Assembly (NCBI GenBank): GCA_900313615.1
Contig: OMRP01000015.1
Location: 1-55,555, forward strand
Length of the DNA: 55,555 nt
Direction of reading: 5' to 3'
Source of the DNA: an uncultured Prevotellaceae bacterium
GTDB taxonomy: Bacteria; Bacteroidota; Bacteroidia; Bacteroidales; Bacteroidaceae
The position numbers and the translations under genes were made by a program. Positions 38,886 through 47,759 of this stretch are shown piece after piece (position 1 is the first letter of the stretch; each line of letters begins with the position of its first letter). The notes beneath the pieces were generated by a model. It did not search any database. It was not told where the DNA came from and saw only the letters and a list, made by a program, of their open reading frames with translations.

Positions 38886-41800
38886 TTAGGTGCTGCCTTC
38901 ATTCTTTTTTTCCTTTTCGGCAAATTCGGTTGGCGTCATGCCGTAGTAACGTTTGAAGACGGTGGAGAAATAAGTTTGGTTATTGAATCCCACGGAATAG
39001 GCCACTTGTGCAATATTGATTTTTCCTTCTCGTATAAGGCGTACCGCCTGTTCCAGTCGCAGGTTACGAATGAACTCACCCGTAGAGATTCCCGTTATCT
39101 CCTTCATCTTACGGTGCAGCTGAGTACGTGACAGTCCCACCTCCTCCGTCAAGCGGTCGACATTGAAATCAGCATCGGAGAGGTTTTCGTTGATAGTCTT
39201 CATAATACGTTCCATCAGCGCGTCGTTATTGCCTTTCACCACCACATTCTCCATTCGTTCCTCCTGTTTCTGCGCACCTGTGAACTTGCCGCGCAGTCGT
39301 CGGACATTGTCGACAAGGTTGTCGATGAGAATATGCAATTCCTCCATGTTGAACGGTTTGGCCAAATAAGCATCCGCCCCCTTCTTGAGTCCCTCCATGC
39401 GGTCGCTCACTTCCGCCTTCGACGTGAGCAAGATAACAGGGATGTCGCTAATATTGGCATTACTCTTGAGTTGTTTGAGGAACGTCAGTCCATCCATCTC
39501 CGGCATCATGACATCGCAAATCACTAGGTCGTAATCATCTGAAGTAAGCAACATCTTGAGCGCCTCCCTACCATTGACCGCCCCTTCTACCCTGTACCAA
39601 TCAGCCAGTTCATTCTGTATGTAATGAACCACCTCTATGTCGTCGTCGACAACGAGCAGTCGTAAGTTTCTCGATGCCTGTCGTTTTCCGCCATATTTTC
39701 TCTCATCCTTTTTGCCAACGATTTCTTCCGGTTTCAGATGGGCATTTCCCAATGGCATTATCACCTCGAGGCACGCCCCACGCTGTCCGTCAGTGCGGTT
39801 GTATGCCTTAATGGAGCCACCGTGCATCTGCACGATGCTACGGCTGAGGTTCAGTCCGATGCCCGTTCCCTCGATATGGAAATCGTCGGCATTGTTACCT
39901 TGATAGAATCGTTCGAAGAGGCGCTCCGTCTTTTCATCCTTGAAACCAATGCCACTGTCGACCACTTTTAACGTGACCTGTTGTCCATCATGTGAGAGGA
40001 TGAGCCTCACCTCTCCCCCGTCGAAGGTATATTTGAATGCGTTGGAGAGCAAGTTGCTCACCACCTTATCAAATTGTATGCGGTCAATCCACGCCATGAG
40101 TTTTTCATCTTCGTGGTCGAAGGTGAAAGAAATGTTCCGTTGTTTCGCATTAAAATGGAACAAAGCGCATATACCCTGTATGAACGGTACGAGGTCAGTT
40201 TCCGAGCAATGCAAGTGCATTTGGTTCTTGTCGATTTTCCTCTCGTCCAATATTTGGTTCACCAATAGCAGCAACCTATTGGCATTGCGGTCGATGGTAT
40301 CTATGTCGTTGCGGTTTTCGCCATCGGTGATTCGCTCCTTGAGTTTGTTGAGCGGTCCCATGATGAGTGTCAGCGGCGACCGTATGTCGTGTGTGGCATT
40401 GATGAGGAATCGCATCTTTTGTTCATCGAGGTCAGCCTTTCTTCTGCGCTCCCTGTAGAATAGAGCCAATGCCACCACCGATAGCGCCGTCAGGGCGTAG
40501 AAGATATAAGCCCATGTGGAGGCATACCATGGAGCCTTCACTACTACCGTCACTTTTCGCACTGACGAAGAGTACAAACCGTTTCTTGCCGCCCTCACCT
40601 CGATGATGTATTTTCCCGGTTTCATACGAGTGAACGACACCCCATTGGAACCATTCTCCATCGGTATCCACTGCCCACCATTGACTCTGTATTCATAATT
40701 GATATTCTCCGCATCCCTGAATGTGAGCATGGAGAATTCCATGGCGAATGAGTTTTGGTCGTAGGGAATTTCGAACACATCGGACAGACATCCCGTCGGC
40801 ACGCCATCTATAGTGAAATTAGTGAGGAACACTTCCCCACTGAGTGATTCGCGGTTCCCCGTCACCTCATCAGGATAGAACGCCACGATTCCTTCGTTGC
40901 TACCATAGCATATACGGTCGTCGGCGGCCTGTACCAAGGCACCGAGCGTAAACTCATGAGACTCCAACCCATTGCCTGAGCTATGGGGAATGAACTGTTT
41001 CCGCTGATGGTCATATTGCCATATACCGTTTGCCGAACTGATCCACAAGTCACCATTTTTAGAGGTGGCGATGGTGTATACCGGTTTATCCTCCATATCC
41101 TTTGATTCTGGAGGAGCGATTATTTTATTATCCTTACGCTTGTAGCGGTAAAGGCCACTATCTGTGCCTATCAAGATGTCGCCCTCATATTCGCACAGCG
41201 AGAAGCACTGCATCCCTTTTAGTTGCACATCCCATCCAAAGACCTTGAAATTATTGTCGGCAGGGTTCATCACGCTCAAGCCATCGACAGTAGCGATCCA
41301 CAATAGCCCATGGCTGTCGATTAGCAACGCCTTTATCCAGTCGTTGCATAGCGCACCCTTCCCCCCGGTGTCATACATTGAATATTGGCGTGTCTCACCC
41401 GTAGACGTATTGTAGATGCACAGTCCCTTACCATAGTTACATATATAAAGGATACCGTCGCCGTCATCCGTCATGCAGTTGATTCCCCATCCATCCACTT
41501 TCAGTTTAGGTGTGCTGGCACCCGTTCCCGGGTCATAGGCATAGAGCACGTTTTCGCTACCCACCCAGAAACGCCGTTGGAGATCGCGGTATATACAGTT
41601 AGCCCCCGCCGGCGAATGAGGCGCAGGCGATATTTTTCCGTTCCTGTCGAATTGGTAGATTCCGCTCTTCTGCACGGTACACCATATACTGCCATTGTCG
41701 CCGAGCGCCACACTTGACACACCGCTTCCGAGAATGAAATTCTGGTTGACGAATTTCCATGTGGCGAAAGCGTTCTCCCTCTTATTCGTCTCGTAGAGGC

Positions 41801-42776
41801 CCTTTTTGTAGCAACTCACCCACAGGTTTTGGTCCTTGTCCTCAAAGATATGGTTGACATTGGTCGTCGTGATATCGTATTTGGCATTGGCATTGCCCAC
41901 TTGTTGCAGTCGCCTTTCTCCAGCCTCGATGACGAACAGGCCTCGTCCGGACGTGCCCAAGTAGATATTTCCAGCATGGTCGACCAAGGCGCTACGTATG
42001 GACACCTCGCCGTCGAGCACCGACATGTCGTAGCCAGCATCGGAGAGTTGAGCCGTGGCATAGTCGTATCGTAGAATACCGAACATACAAACTGCCAAGA
42101 ACCCCCTTGAGTCAGGTTTCAGGAAACTCACCACGGGACCATATTGTGACACATAATCTTTGGTGGCCGTAGGCTGCAGTTGGTTTACCTTTATCTTTGT
42201 GATGGTGTCCGTTTGGTATCCTCGCCAAAGGTTATGCTGGTCATCTTCGAAAAGGATGCCCATGAAGTCGTTGTTCTGCCGACGCGAGAATTGCTTTTCA
42301 TGGGTTATCTTGTCATGTCCTTTCCTCAGCGCGTACATACCATATCCCGCTGTGGTGATGAGCACATTACCTTCGGAATCCTCCATAAGGAACTCCACGC
42401 GCGGCTTCACACCTTCGGGGAAAGCATAGCGCACGAAGCAGTTCCGCTCATAGTCGAAACGGCTTATACCTTTCGACGAGCCAATCCACAGACGGTGTTG
42501 GCTGTCGACGAGCAGTCGTGTTATATCGTTATCCTGCACCGACGTTGAATCATTGCGGTCGGTGAAGTAATGTGTGAATCTGTATCCGTCGAATCGGTTC
42601 AGTCCATACAGGGTGGCCACCCAGATATATCCGTAATGGTCCTGAGTAATATAGTCTATCATGCTGCTCGACAGTTTGTCGGCAGTATAGAACACGCCAT
42701 TGTCAGCCCTCGACGGCAATATCGACAGACTGCAGGCGACAAGCGCCAAAAGGCAGGTAAACCATCTTTTCATCAT
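38886..42776 (-). CDS. Hybrid two-component system sensor/regulator 2 (HTCS)
   Basis: The protein has 1296 residues from MMKRWFTCLLALVACSLSILPSRA (start 42776; 42773 is equivalent). The layout is as in sensor 1: periplasmic propeller repeats (IWVATLYGLNRFDG, LWIGSSKGISRFD, LWIATVDGLSVM), a Y_Y_Y domain, a membrane helix near TWAYIFYALTALSVVALALFY, kinase with His796 in NATHDIRSP and GTGIGLNLSR, receiver Asp1088 in LVICDVMMPEMDG, and an AraC-type HTH (RTQLHRKMKEITG, GFNNQTYFSTVFKRYYGMTP). HDIRSP replaces the more common HEIRTP. It lies between GH115 and susCD on the same strand, so it probably activates both. A longer frame to 42878 lacks a signal peptide and is rejected. Confidence 0.97.
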   Translation of the reverse strand: MMKRWFTCLLALVACSLSILPSRADNGVFYTADKLSSSMIDYITQDHYGYIWVATLYGLNRFDGYRFTHYFTDRNDSTSVQDNDITRLLVDSQHRLWIGSSKGISRFDYERNCFVRYAFPEGVKPRVEFLMEDSEGNVLITTAGYGMYALRKGHDKITHEKQFSRRQNNDFMGILFEDDQHNLWRGYQTDTITKIKVNQLQPTATKDYVSQYGPVVSFLKPDSRGFLAVCMFGILRYDYATAQLSDAGYDMSVLDGEVSIRSALVDHAGNIYLGTSGRGLFVIEAGERRLQQVGNANAKYDITTTNVNHIFEDKDQNLWVSCYKKGLYETNKRENAFATWKFVNQNFILGSGVSSVALGDNGSIWCTVQKSGIYQFDRNGKISPAPHSPAGANCIYRDLQRRFWVGSENVLYAYDPGTGASTPKLKVDGWGINCMTDDGDGILYICNYGKGLCIYNTSTGETRQYSMYDTGGKGALCNDWIKALLIDSHGLLWIATVDGLSVMNPADNNFKVFGWDVQLKGMQCFSLCEYEGDILIGTDSGLYRYKRKDNKIIAPPESKDMEDKPVYTIATSKNGDLWISSANGIWQYDHQRKQFIPHSSGNGLESHEFTLGALVQAADDRICYGSNEGIVAFYPDEVTGNRESLSGEVFLTNFTIDGVPTGCLSDVFEIPYDQNSFAMEFSMLTFRDAENINYEYRVNGGQWIPMENGSNGVSFTRMKPGKYIIEVRAARNGLYSSSVRKVTVVVKAPWYASTWAYIFYALTALSVVALALFYRERRRKADLDEQKMRFLINATHDIRSPLTLIMGPLNKLKERITDGENRNDIDTIDRNANRLLLLVNQILDERKIDKNQMHLHCSETDLVPFIQGICALFHFNAKQRNISFTFDHEDEKLMAWIDRIQFDKVVSNLLSNAFKYTFDGGEVRLILSHDGQQVTLKVVDSGIGFKDEKTERLFERFYQGNNADDFHIEGTGIGLNLSRSIVQMHGGSIKAYNRTDGQRGACLEVIMPLGNAHLKPEEIVGKKDERKYGGKRQASRNLRLLVVDDDIEVVHYIQNELADWYRVEGAVNGREALKMLLTSDDYDLVICDVMMPEMDGLTFLKQLKSNANISDIPVILLTSKAEVSDRMEGLKKGADAYLAKPFNMEELHILIDNLVDNVRRLRGKFTGAQKQEERMENVVVKGNNDALMERIMKTINENLSDADFNVDRLTEEVGLSRTQLHRKMKEITGISTGEFIRNLRLEQAVRLIREGKINIAQVAYSVGFNNQTYFSTVFKRYYGMTPTEFAEKEKKNEGST

Positions 42777-42881
42777 TCGATTCTTCGGGATTTTTAGTGC
42801 CAGATTATTACAGCAATTCGTTATTTCGTTCATTCGGTAGGATGGTATCACGGCATCGTGATGATGCTGCGGTGCCACCTA

Positions 42882-45305
42882 TTACCGGATGCTTCTCGGC
42901 GACTCCTGTCCGTGTAGATAGGAGTGTTGATAACCACCACAGTCGATAACGATTTTCTCAAAAACGATAGCTGGATCGAGCGGTTCGATGCGCAATGTGT
43001 GCGTCCCCGGAGCGGCTGTGATGTTGACGACTGATGTCACCGCCCTTCTTGCCACGGTAGGATAATACACTGAATATATGTTTTCCGGATTTTCGTTCAA
43101 GTTTTGGTTGAAGTTAATGATCTGTGGCTGCTGGTCGTCGAGCGTCACGCGGTAACGCAGTCCCCCTTGGTTGAGGAAGTCGAGCGTAGACTTCACCACC
43201 ACCATCACACTCTTGATGTCAGACAGGGTGCTGAAGCGGTATGTCAGCGATGCCCCACTCACCTCTTCCTTATATGGCTGCAGGGAAATTCCACTGAGGG
43301 TTCTTCCCATGAAAGGAATTACCGTCCACTTTGCCTGGGCAGCATCCTCCTTGCTGAAAAAATGTTCTGCCTCGATGGCCACCATACCATTGGCCTCAGA
43401 GAATACGTTGCCCCCTTCTTCCGTGATATCGAGCCGTTTCACGCGAGGCATGATGTTGTGTGGTCCGAAGTCGTCATTCCAACTCCGGTAGCCTATATGC
43501 TTCTGCGTCATCATGCCGTTCCACTTACCATTGGCAAAGTCGTGGTTGTAGGCCGCACAGAGAATAGAGTCGCGTTGGAATGTCTCCACCACCCTATCCG
43601 CCCACATGTTGGCGTCGGGGTTTCCCTCTTCGTAACATTTCAGGTTCATGGCCTGAGCGTAGTACATACGATAGATGTTCGCCATAGCCTGTATGGGGAA
43701 GAGTATGATTTGCTGGTACGTGTCGTGATATTCCGGTTTGAGCACGGTGAACTGCCGTAGTGCCTCCATCTCCAATCGGTCGTAGTCGGCCACCACCTGT
43801 TGCCATTCTCCCGTGGCAAGGTTGTATGTATGGCGGTCAAGCATCTCCGCCGTGATGCGTCCATTGTATTTGCAGCACAGGTTGAGCAGTCGCGCCGCTT
43901 CTTCGGCCTGTTCTTCGCCAAAAGAAGCACGACAGAATGCCAGCGTATGGTCGGGGATGGTCTCCTCACCCTTCCATGCCATGTCCATAAACAGTTGTAT
44001 GGGATATTCCATGGGTTTGAGATCGCCCACATTGAGCACCCACAAGCGGTCGATGCCATATTCTAGGGAGAGTGTCAGTTGCTCCCACATATTCTGTATA
44101 GGTGTTACATTCAGCCATTTACTGTTGCGAGGCGCCCCCACATAGTCGACATGGTAGTAAAGTCCCCAGCCCCCGGGACGATTGCGTTCCTTGGCTGTTG
44201 GCACACGGCGCACATTGCCCCAGTTGTCGTCGCAGAGCAAGATGGTCACATCGTCGGGCACGCGCATGCCCTTGTCGTAGTAATCGAGCACTTCCTTATA
44301 TAAAGCCCATACTTGGGGAGTCTCCTTGGCCGGTCGCTTCGTCACCTCCTTGATGATGCGCCGTTGGTTATTTACGATGTCGAGCAGCAGTTTGGTGTCA
44401 GCCTCCGCGCTCATGGCCTCATCGCCGTCGCCACGCATACCTATGGTCACGATGTCTTCCGTGTTTTTGATGCGTTCGATACCCTCACGGAAGAACCGGT
44501 CGAGCACCTCTTTGTTGGTGCTGTAGTTCCAAGCTCCATATTCACGGCGGTGGCGCGCCCATTCCTGGTGATTGCGTGCCATGGGCTCATGGTGTGAGGT
44601 GCCGATGATAACCCCCATCTCGTCGGCTGTCGAAGAGTTTAGCGGGTCGTCGGCGTAGAAAGCCCATCCCCACATGGCCGGCCATAGAAAGTTGCCTTTG
44701 AGTCGAAGAATCAGTTCAAATACTTTTTCATAGAAGTCATGTCCGCCATATTCCGTTCCAAAAGTGTTTTTCACCCACGAAGTGAGGCATGGAGCCTCAT
44801 CGTTGAGAAATAGTCCACGATAGCGCACCACCGGTTCTCCGTCGGTGTAGGAGCCATTGTTGAGAAATACCTTGTCATGCTTTTCCACAGGCACATCCGC
44901 CCAATAGTACCACGGCGACACCCCCATCTGCCTTGACAGTTCATAGATGCCATAGATAGCACCGCGTTTGTCACTTCCCGTGATGTTGACACGACGGTTT
45001 TGGATATCGATGATATATTTCTCCCGAGCTTTCATCTTCGCATCAATGGCGATGATAATCTGAGCCTCGTCACGTTGCCCTGTGATGGTCGCCTGCGCTC
45101 CACACACCCTGTTGATGTCGGTGCATAGATTGTTGGCAGCACGTTGGACCCCTTTGTCGGCTGTGTCGACGAAAATGGCAACACGTCCACCTTCGTTGAG
45201 GCACCATCCCTGGTTGTTGAAGTTGACAAACGACTCAGCTGCCTGTGTCTGGGCAGCGAAGCATGAAAACAGAAGAGAAATCAAAAAATGGAACGTTTTT
45301 TTCAT
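42882..45305 (-). CDS. GH115 xylan alpha-1,2-glucuronidase
   Basis: The protein has 807 residues with signal peptide MKKTFHFLISLLFSCFAAQTQA. GH115 features: N-terminal domain with IIIAIDA and GAIYGIYELSRQMGVSPWYYWADVPV, barrel domain with RYRGLFLNDEAP, LRLKGNFLWPAMWG, MGVIIGTSHHEPM, GMRGDGDEAM, LLCDDNWGNVR and LWVLNVGDLKPMEYPI, then helical and C-terminal beta domains. Known activity: removal of (4-O-methyl-)glucuronic acid from internal and terminal xylose residues of glucuronoxylan. It is therefore the clearest substrate marker in the window. It is upstream of and on the same strand as hybrid sensor 2 (105-nt gap) with its own promoter box at 45328-45335. Confidence 0.96.
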   Translation of the reverse strand: MKKTFHFLISLLFSCFAAQTQAAESFVNFNNQGWCLNEGGRVAIFVDTADKGVQRAANNLCTDINRVCGAQATITGQRDEAQIIIAIDAKMKAREKYIIDIQNRRVNITGSDKRGAIYGIYELSRQMGVSPWYYWADVPVEKHDKVFLNNGSYTDGEPVVRYRGLFLNDEAPCLTSWVKNTFGTEYGGHDFYEKVFELILRLKGNFLWPAMWGWAFYADDPLNSSTADEMGVIIGTSHHEPMARNHQEWARHRREYGAWNYSTNKEVLDRFFREGIERIKNTEDIVTIGMRGDGDEAMSAEADTKLLLDIVNNQRRIIKEVTKRPAKETPQVWALYKEVLDYYDKGMRVPDDVTILLCDDNWGNVRRVPTAKERNRPGGWGLYYHVDYVGAPRNSKWLNVTPIQNMWEQLTLSLEYGIDRLWVLNVGDLKPMEYPIQLFMDMAWKGEETIPDHTLAFCRASFGEEQAEEAARLLNLCCKYNGRITAEMLDRHTYNLATGEWQQVVADYDRLEMEALRQFTVLKPEYHDTYQQIILFPIQAMANIYRMYYAQAMNLKCYEEGNPDANMWADRVVETFQRDSILCAAYNHDFANGKWNGMMTQKHIGYRSWNDDFGPHNIMPRVKRLDITEEGGNVFSEANGMVAIEAEHFFSKEDAAQAKWTVIPFMGRTLSGISLQPYKEEVSGASLTYRFSTLSDIKSVMVVVKSTLDFLNQGGLRYRVTLDDQQPQIINFNQNLNENPENIYSVYYPTVARRAVTSVVNITAAPGTHTLRIEPLDPAIVFEKIVIDCGGYQHSYLHGQESPRSIR

Positions 45306-45327
45306 GACTCCATACGGTTAGTTTCCG

Positions 45328-45335
45328 CAAAAATA
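45328..45335 (-). promoter_or_regulatory. -7 box (TATTTTTG) of the GH115 gene
   Basis: A minus-strand TAnnTTTG match 23 nt upstream of the start. Confidence 0.6.
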
Positions 45336-45458
45336 GTATATTTTGGGGTAGTTGCAAAAAAAAACGTTCCACAATTATTATACATGAAACAAATTCAAAA
45401 GTAAAAAGGGAGTTTTTTTTAGTTTGCATCGAGTAAATGCCGTTTAATTTCTTACCTT

Positions 45459-45662
45459 ATGCGGCGTAGTAAAGACATCAGCTCGGGGAAGAGATGCGGT
45501 GTCACCGTCGAGGAGAAGGAAGAAACGCTGGAGGAACAGGCACAGCGCATGTAGTACGACACCTTACTTATTTATAACAGGCACATGGCGGACTACTACC
45601 GCGAGCAGTTACTGATGAGCAAGGAGGCGCAGGACTACACTTACCACCTTAAATGTTGTTAA
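45459..45662 (+). pseudogene. Short remnant ORF with an in-frame stop
   Basis: From the ATG at 45459 the frame encodes 31 residues (with VEEKEETLEEQAQRM), meets TAG at 45552-45554, then continues in frame as YDTLLIYNRHMADYYREQLL...HLKCC to TAA at 45660. The charged, helical composition on both sides of the stop suggests one former protein. Codons look coding-like, and the stretch is more GC-rich than its surroundings. The parent family is not recognised. It lies between the GH115 promoter and the AAA ATPase gene; nothing else is visible in the gap 45306-45746. Confidence 0.4.
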
Positions 45663-45689
45663 ACGCCTCCAAATTATGGTTAAGATGCT

Positions 45690-45719
45690 TTTGTGTCCCA
45701 ATTAGTTTATGTAATTTTG
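45690..45719 (+). promoter_or_regulatory. Promoter of the AAA ATPase gene: TTTG, 18 nt, TAATTTTG
   Basis: The -33-like TTTG (45690-45693) and -7 TAATTTTG (45712-45719) are separated by 18 nt, 27 nt before the ATG. Confidence 0.6.
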
Positions 45720-45746
45720 GAGTCGTATTCCAAATATGCATAAAAA

Positions 45747-46931
45747 ATGGCAAGTAATTTGTATCTCAACCGTACAATAGAAAGTGTCATCAAGGAGGCC
45801 TCCAAGTATTTCTCGGTGATTTCCGTGACAGGTCCTCGACAGTCTGGGAAGAGCACTCTTTTGAAACACCTCTTCCCCAATGTGCCCAAATACAGTCTGA
45901 AAGACGTTAATGTCCGCGAGTTCGCTGACCACGATCCCGTTGCTTTCCTTCATCAGCATCCTCATGGTATGTTCATCGACGAAGTTCAGAAAGGACCAAT
46001 GCTATTGGAGTATATCCAAGGCATTGTTGATGACTACCCCGATTGTCAGTTCCTTCTGACCGGCAGTTCCAATTTTGAGTTGCTAAACAGCTTAAGCGAG
46101 TCGTTGCCTGGACGAGCTGGAGTTTTTGAATTGCTGCCTATGACCTATCGCGAAACGGAATCCACAATAGGTGAGGCAACTTTAGATGAATTCCTCTGGA
46201 ATGGTTTGTATCCAGCTATTTGCGCCAAGAAGAACAAGGCAAAATTCTTCTATCCTTCCTATGTCAAGACCTATCTGGAACGTGATGTCCGTGATTTGCT
46301 GAAAATTAAAGACCAGATGCTGTTCATGAAATTCATGAAGCTCTGTGCTGCCTGCATAGGCTCCATCTTCAACGCCTCTGAGATTGGGGGGCAACTTGGC
46401 ATCGACAGCAAAACAGTCACCAGCTGGTTGTCAGTTCTTCAGGCCTCCTATCTAGTCACCTTGCTGCCGCCCTATTACGAAAACATTTCCAAGCGACTTG
46501 TCAAGAGCCCAAAGTTATATTTCAACGACACAGGATTGGCCTGCTTCCTGCTAGACATTGAAAGTTCCCGCCAGTTAGGACGTGACAAGATGCGTGGAGC
46601 TATCTTCGAAAACTATGTCGTGATGGAAGTCATCAAGCATCGCTACAACCGTGGATTACTCAATGGCGTCTATTTCTATCGTGACTCCAATAAGAACGAG
46701 GTCGACATTCTCCTAAAAGAGGAAGGCGAGATTACTGCCATCGAGGTCAAGTCGTCAATGACTTACCATACATCGTTTGAAGACTCCCTATCCAAACTTT
46801 CATCTTGGATTAAAACGCCAGTAAGAAACAAATACATTGTCTATACGGGAGATTTTGAAAACACGGCAAGTGACATCAAAGTCATCAACTATAGGCATCT
46901 GCTGGAGTATCTGCCTCAGAATATAGAATAA
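45747..46931 (+). CDS. AAA family ATPase with DUF4143-type C-terminus
   Basis: The protein has 394 residues. Walker A is GPRQSGKST (29-37), Walker B MFIDEVQ (75-81), sensor LLTGSSNFEL. A winged-helix region (GQLGIDSKTVTSWLSVLQASYLV) and a C-terminal DUF4143 segment follow, with FNDTGLACFLL, GAIFENYVVMEV and NEVDILLKEEGEITAIEVKSS, which looks like a PD-(D/E)xK nuclease-like core. The family is common in Bacteroidetes as single genes of unknown role; some have been discussed as mobile or toxin-like, without agreement. The flanking remnant ORF and lack of cotranscribed partners fit a mobile, stand-alone gene (inference). Confidence 0.92.
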   Translation: MASNLYLNRTIESVIKEASKYFSVISVTGPRQSGKSTLLKHLFPNVPKYSLKDVNVREFADHDPVAFLHQHPHGMFIDEVQKGPMLLEYIQGIVDDYPDCQFLLTGSSNFELLNSLSESLPGRAGVFELLPMTYRETESTIGEATLDEFLWNGLYPAICAKKNKAKFFYPSYVKTYLERDVRDLLKIKDQMLFMKFMKLCAACIGSIFNASEIGGQLGIDSKTVTSWLSVLQASYLVTLLPPYYENISKRLVKSPKLYFNDTGLACFLLDIESSRQLGRDKMRGAIFENYVVMEVIKHRYNRGLLNGVYFYRDSNKNEVDILLKEEGEITAIEVKSSMTYHTSFEDSLSKLSSWIKTPVRNKYIVYTGDFENTASDIKVINYRHLLEYLPQNIE

Positions 46932-46969
46932 AGAAATCCCGCCTCGCTTTATATTTTTCGAATAATCCG

Positions 46970-46977
46970 TATTTTTG
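46970..46977 (+). promoter_or_regulatory. -7 box (TATTTTTG) of the acetyltransferase gene
   Basis: A plus-strand TAnnTTTG match 31 nt upstream of the ATG at 47008. Confidence 0.6.
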
Positions 46978-47007
46978 CATACATCAACCATCATAATACC
47001 AACGTAC

Positions 47008-47601
47008 ATGACCACAAGAGAAGAATTGGAGCACTGTCCCGCTTTGCAGGAAGAGTTGCGCCGTATGATGAACGGCGAACATTATGATGCACACACACCA
47101 GAGATGCGTGCTTGGCGTAAGGAAACGAAGAAATTGTTGCGCCGACTGAACATCACAGAATACCACGAAGACAGCATGCGCGACATTGTGCATACGCTGC
47201 TTCCCAACTGCGCTGACGACGTGTATGTGGAACCCCCATTCTACTGCGACTATGGTAACTTGATATATGCCGATGAAGGCGTGTACATCAATTTTGGATG
47301 CACCATCCTCGATGGAGGCGGCGTCTATATCGGCAGAAAGACACTTATCGCCCCAGGCGTGCATATCTTCACCGCCGAGCACCCCATCGAGGCAGCAGAG
47401 CGCGACCAATGGGAGATGTGCCGCCCTGTGAGGATTGGCGAACGCTGCTGGATAGGTGGCGACGTGACCATTTGTCCTGGTGTGACCATCGGTGACCGCT
47501 GTGTTATTGGCGCCGGTTCGGTGGTCATTCGTGATATCCCCAACGACAGCGTGGCAGTGGGGAATCCATGTAGGGTTATTAAGAAAGTGAATAGTGAATA
47601 G
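47008..47601 (+). CDS. Sugar O-acetyltransferase (maltose/galactoside acetyltransferase family)
   Basis: The protein has 197 residues from MTTREELEHCPALQEEL. An N-terminal helical Mac domain is followed by left-handed beta-helix hexapeptides: DYGNLIYADEGVYINFGC, the catalytic His in HIFTAEHP, then RIGERCWIGGDVTICPGVTIGDRCVIGAGSVV and a closing VAVGNPCRVIKKV. It transfers acetyl from acetyl-CoA to a sugar hydroxyl in the cytoplasm (Maa/LacA/NodL group). The last codons (AAT AGT GAA TAG) are part of a heptanucleotide repeat array, so the C-terminal residues NSE and the stop come from repeat sequence. Confidence 0.92.
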   Translation: MTTREELEHCPALQEELRRMMNGEHYDAHTPEMRAWRKETKKLLRRLNITEYHEDSMRDIVHTLLPNCADDVYVEPPFYCDYGNLIYADEGVYINFGCTILDGGGVYIGRKTLIAPGVHIFTAEHPIEAAERDQWEMCRPVRIGERCWIGGDVTICPGVTIGDRCVIGAGSVVIRDIPNDSVAVGNPCRVIKKVNSE

Positions 47602-47671
47602 TGAAAAGTGAAAAGTGAAGAGTGAAGAGTGAAGAGTGAAGAGTGAAGAGTGAATAATTAAAAGTGAAGAA
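47586..47671. repeat. Heptanucleotide array (GTGAAGA) overlapping a gene's 3' end
   Basis: About eleven units: GTGAATA, GTGAATA, GTGAAAA, GTGAAAA, then five GTGAAGA, then GTGAATA and degenerate ends. It begins inside the acetyltransferase coding sequence. Confidence 0.93.
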
Positions 47672-47729
47672 TCTATTTGAATTGATGAAGAAATAATACT
47701 AAAACAGGGAAATATATAAATATAATGTG

Positions 47730-47737
47730 TATATTTG
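47730..47737 (+). promoter_or_regulatory. -7 box (TATATTTG) of the membrane-protein/zinc-ribbon pair
   Basis: A plus-strand TAnnTTTG match 23 nt upstream of the ATG at 47760. Confidence 0.6.
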
Positions 47738-47759
47738 CAAAAGTAAACTTTTTTCAAAT

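Noticed and set aside
45747-46931. AAA ATPase as part of a toxin-antitoxin or defence pair
   Set aside because: No partner gene with proper spacing is visible on either side; only the single ATPase can be supported.
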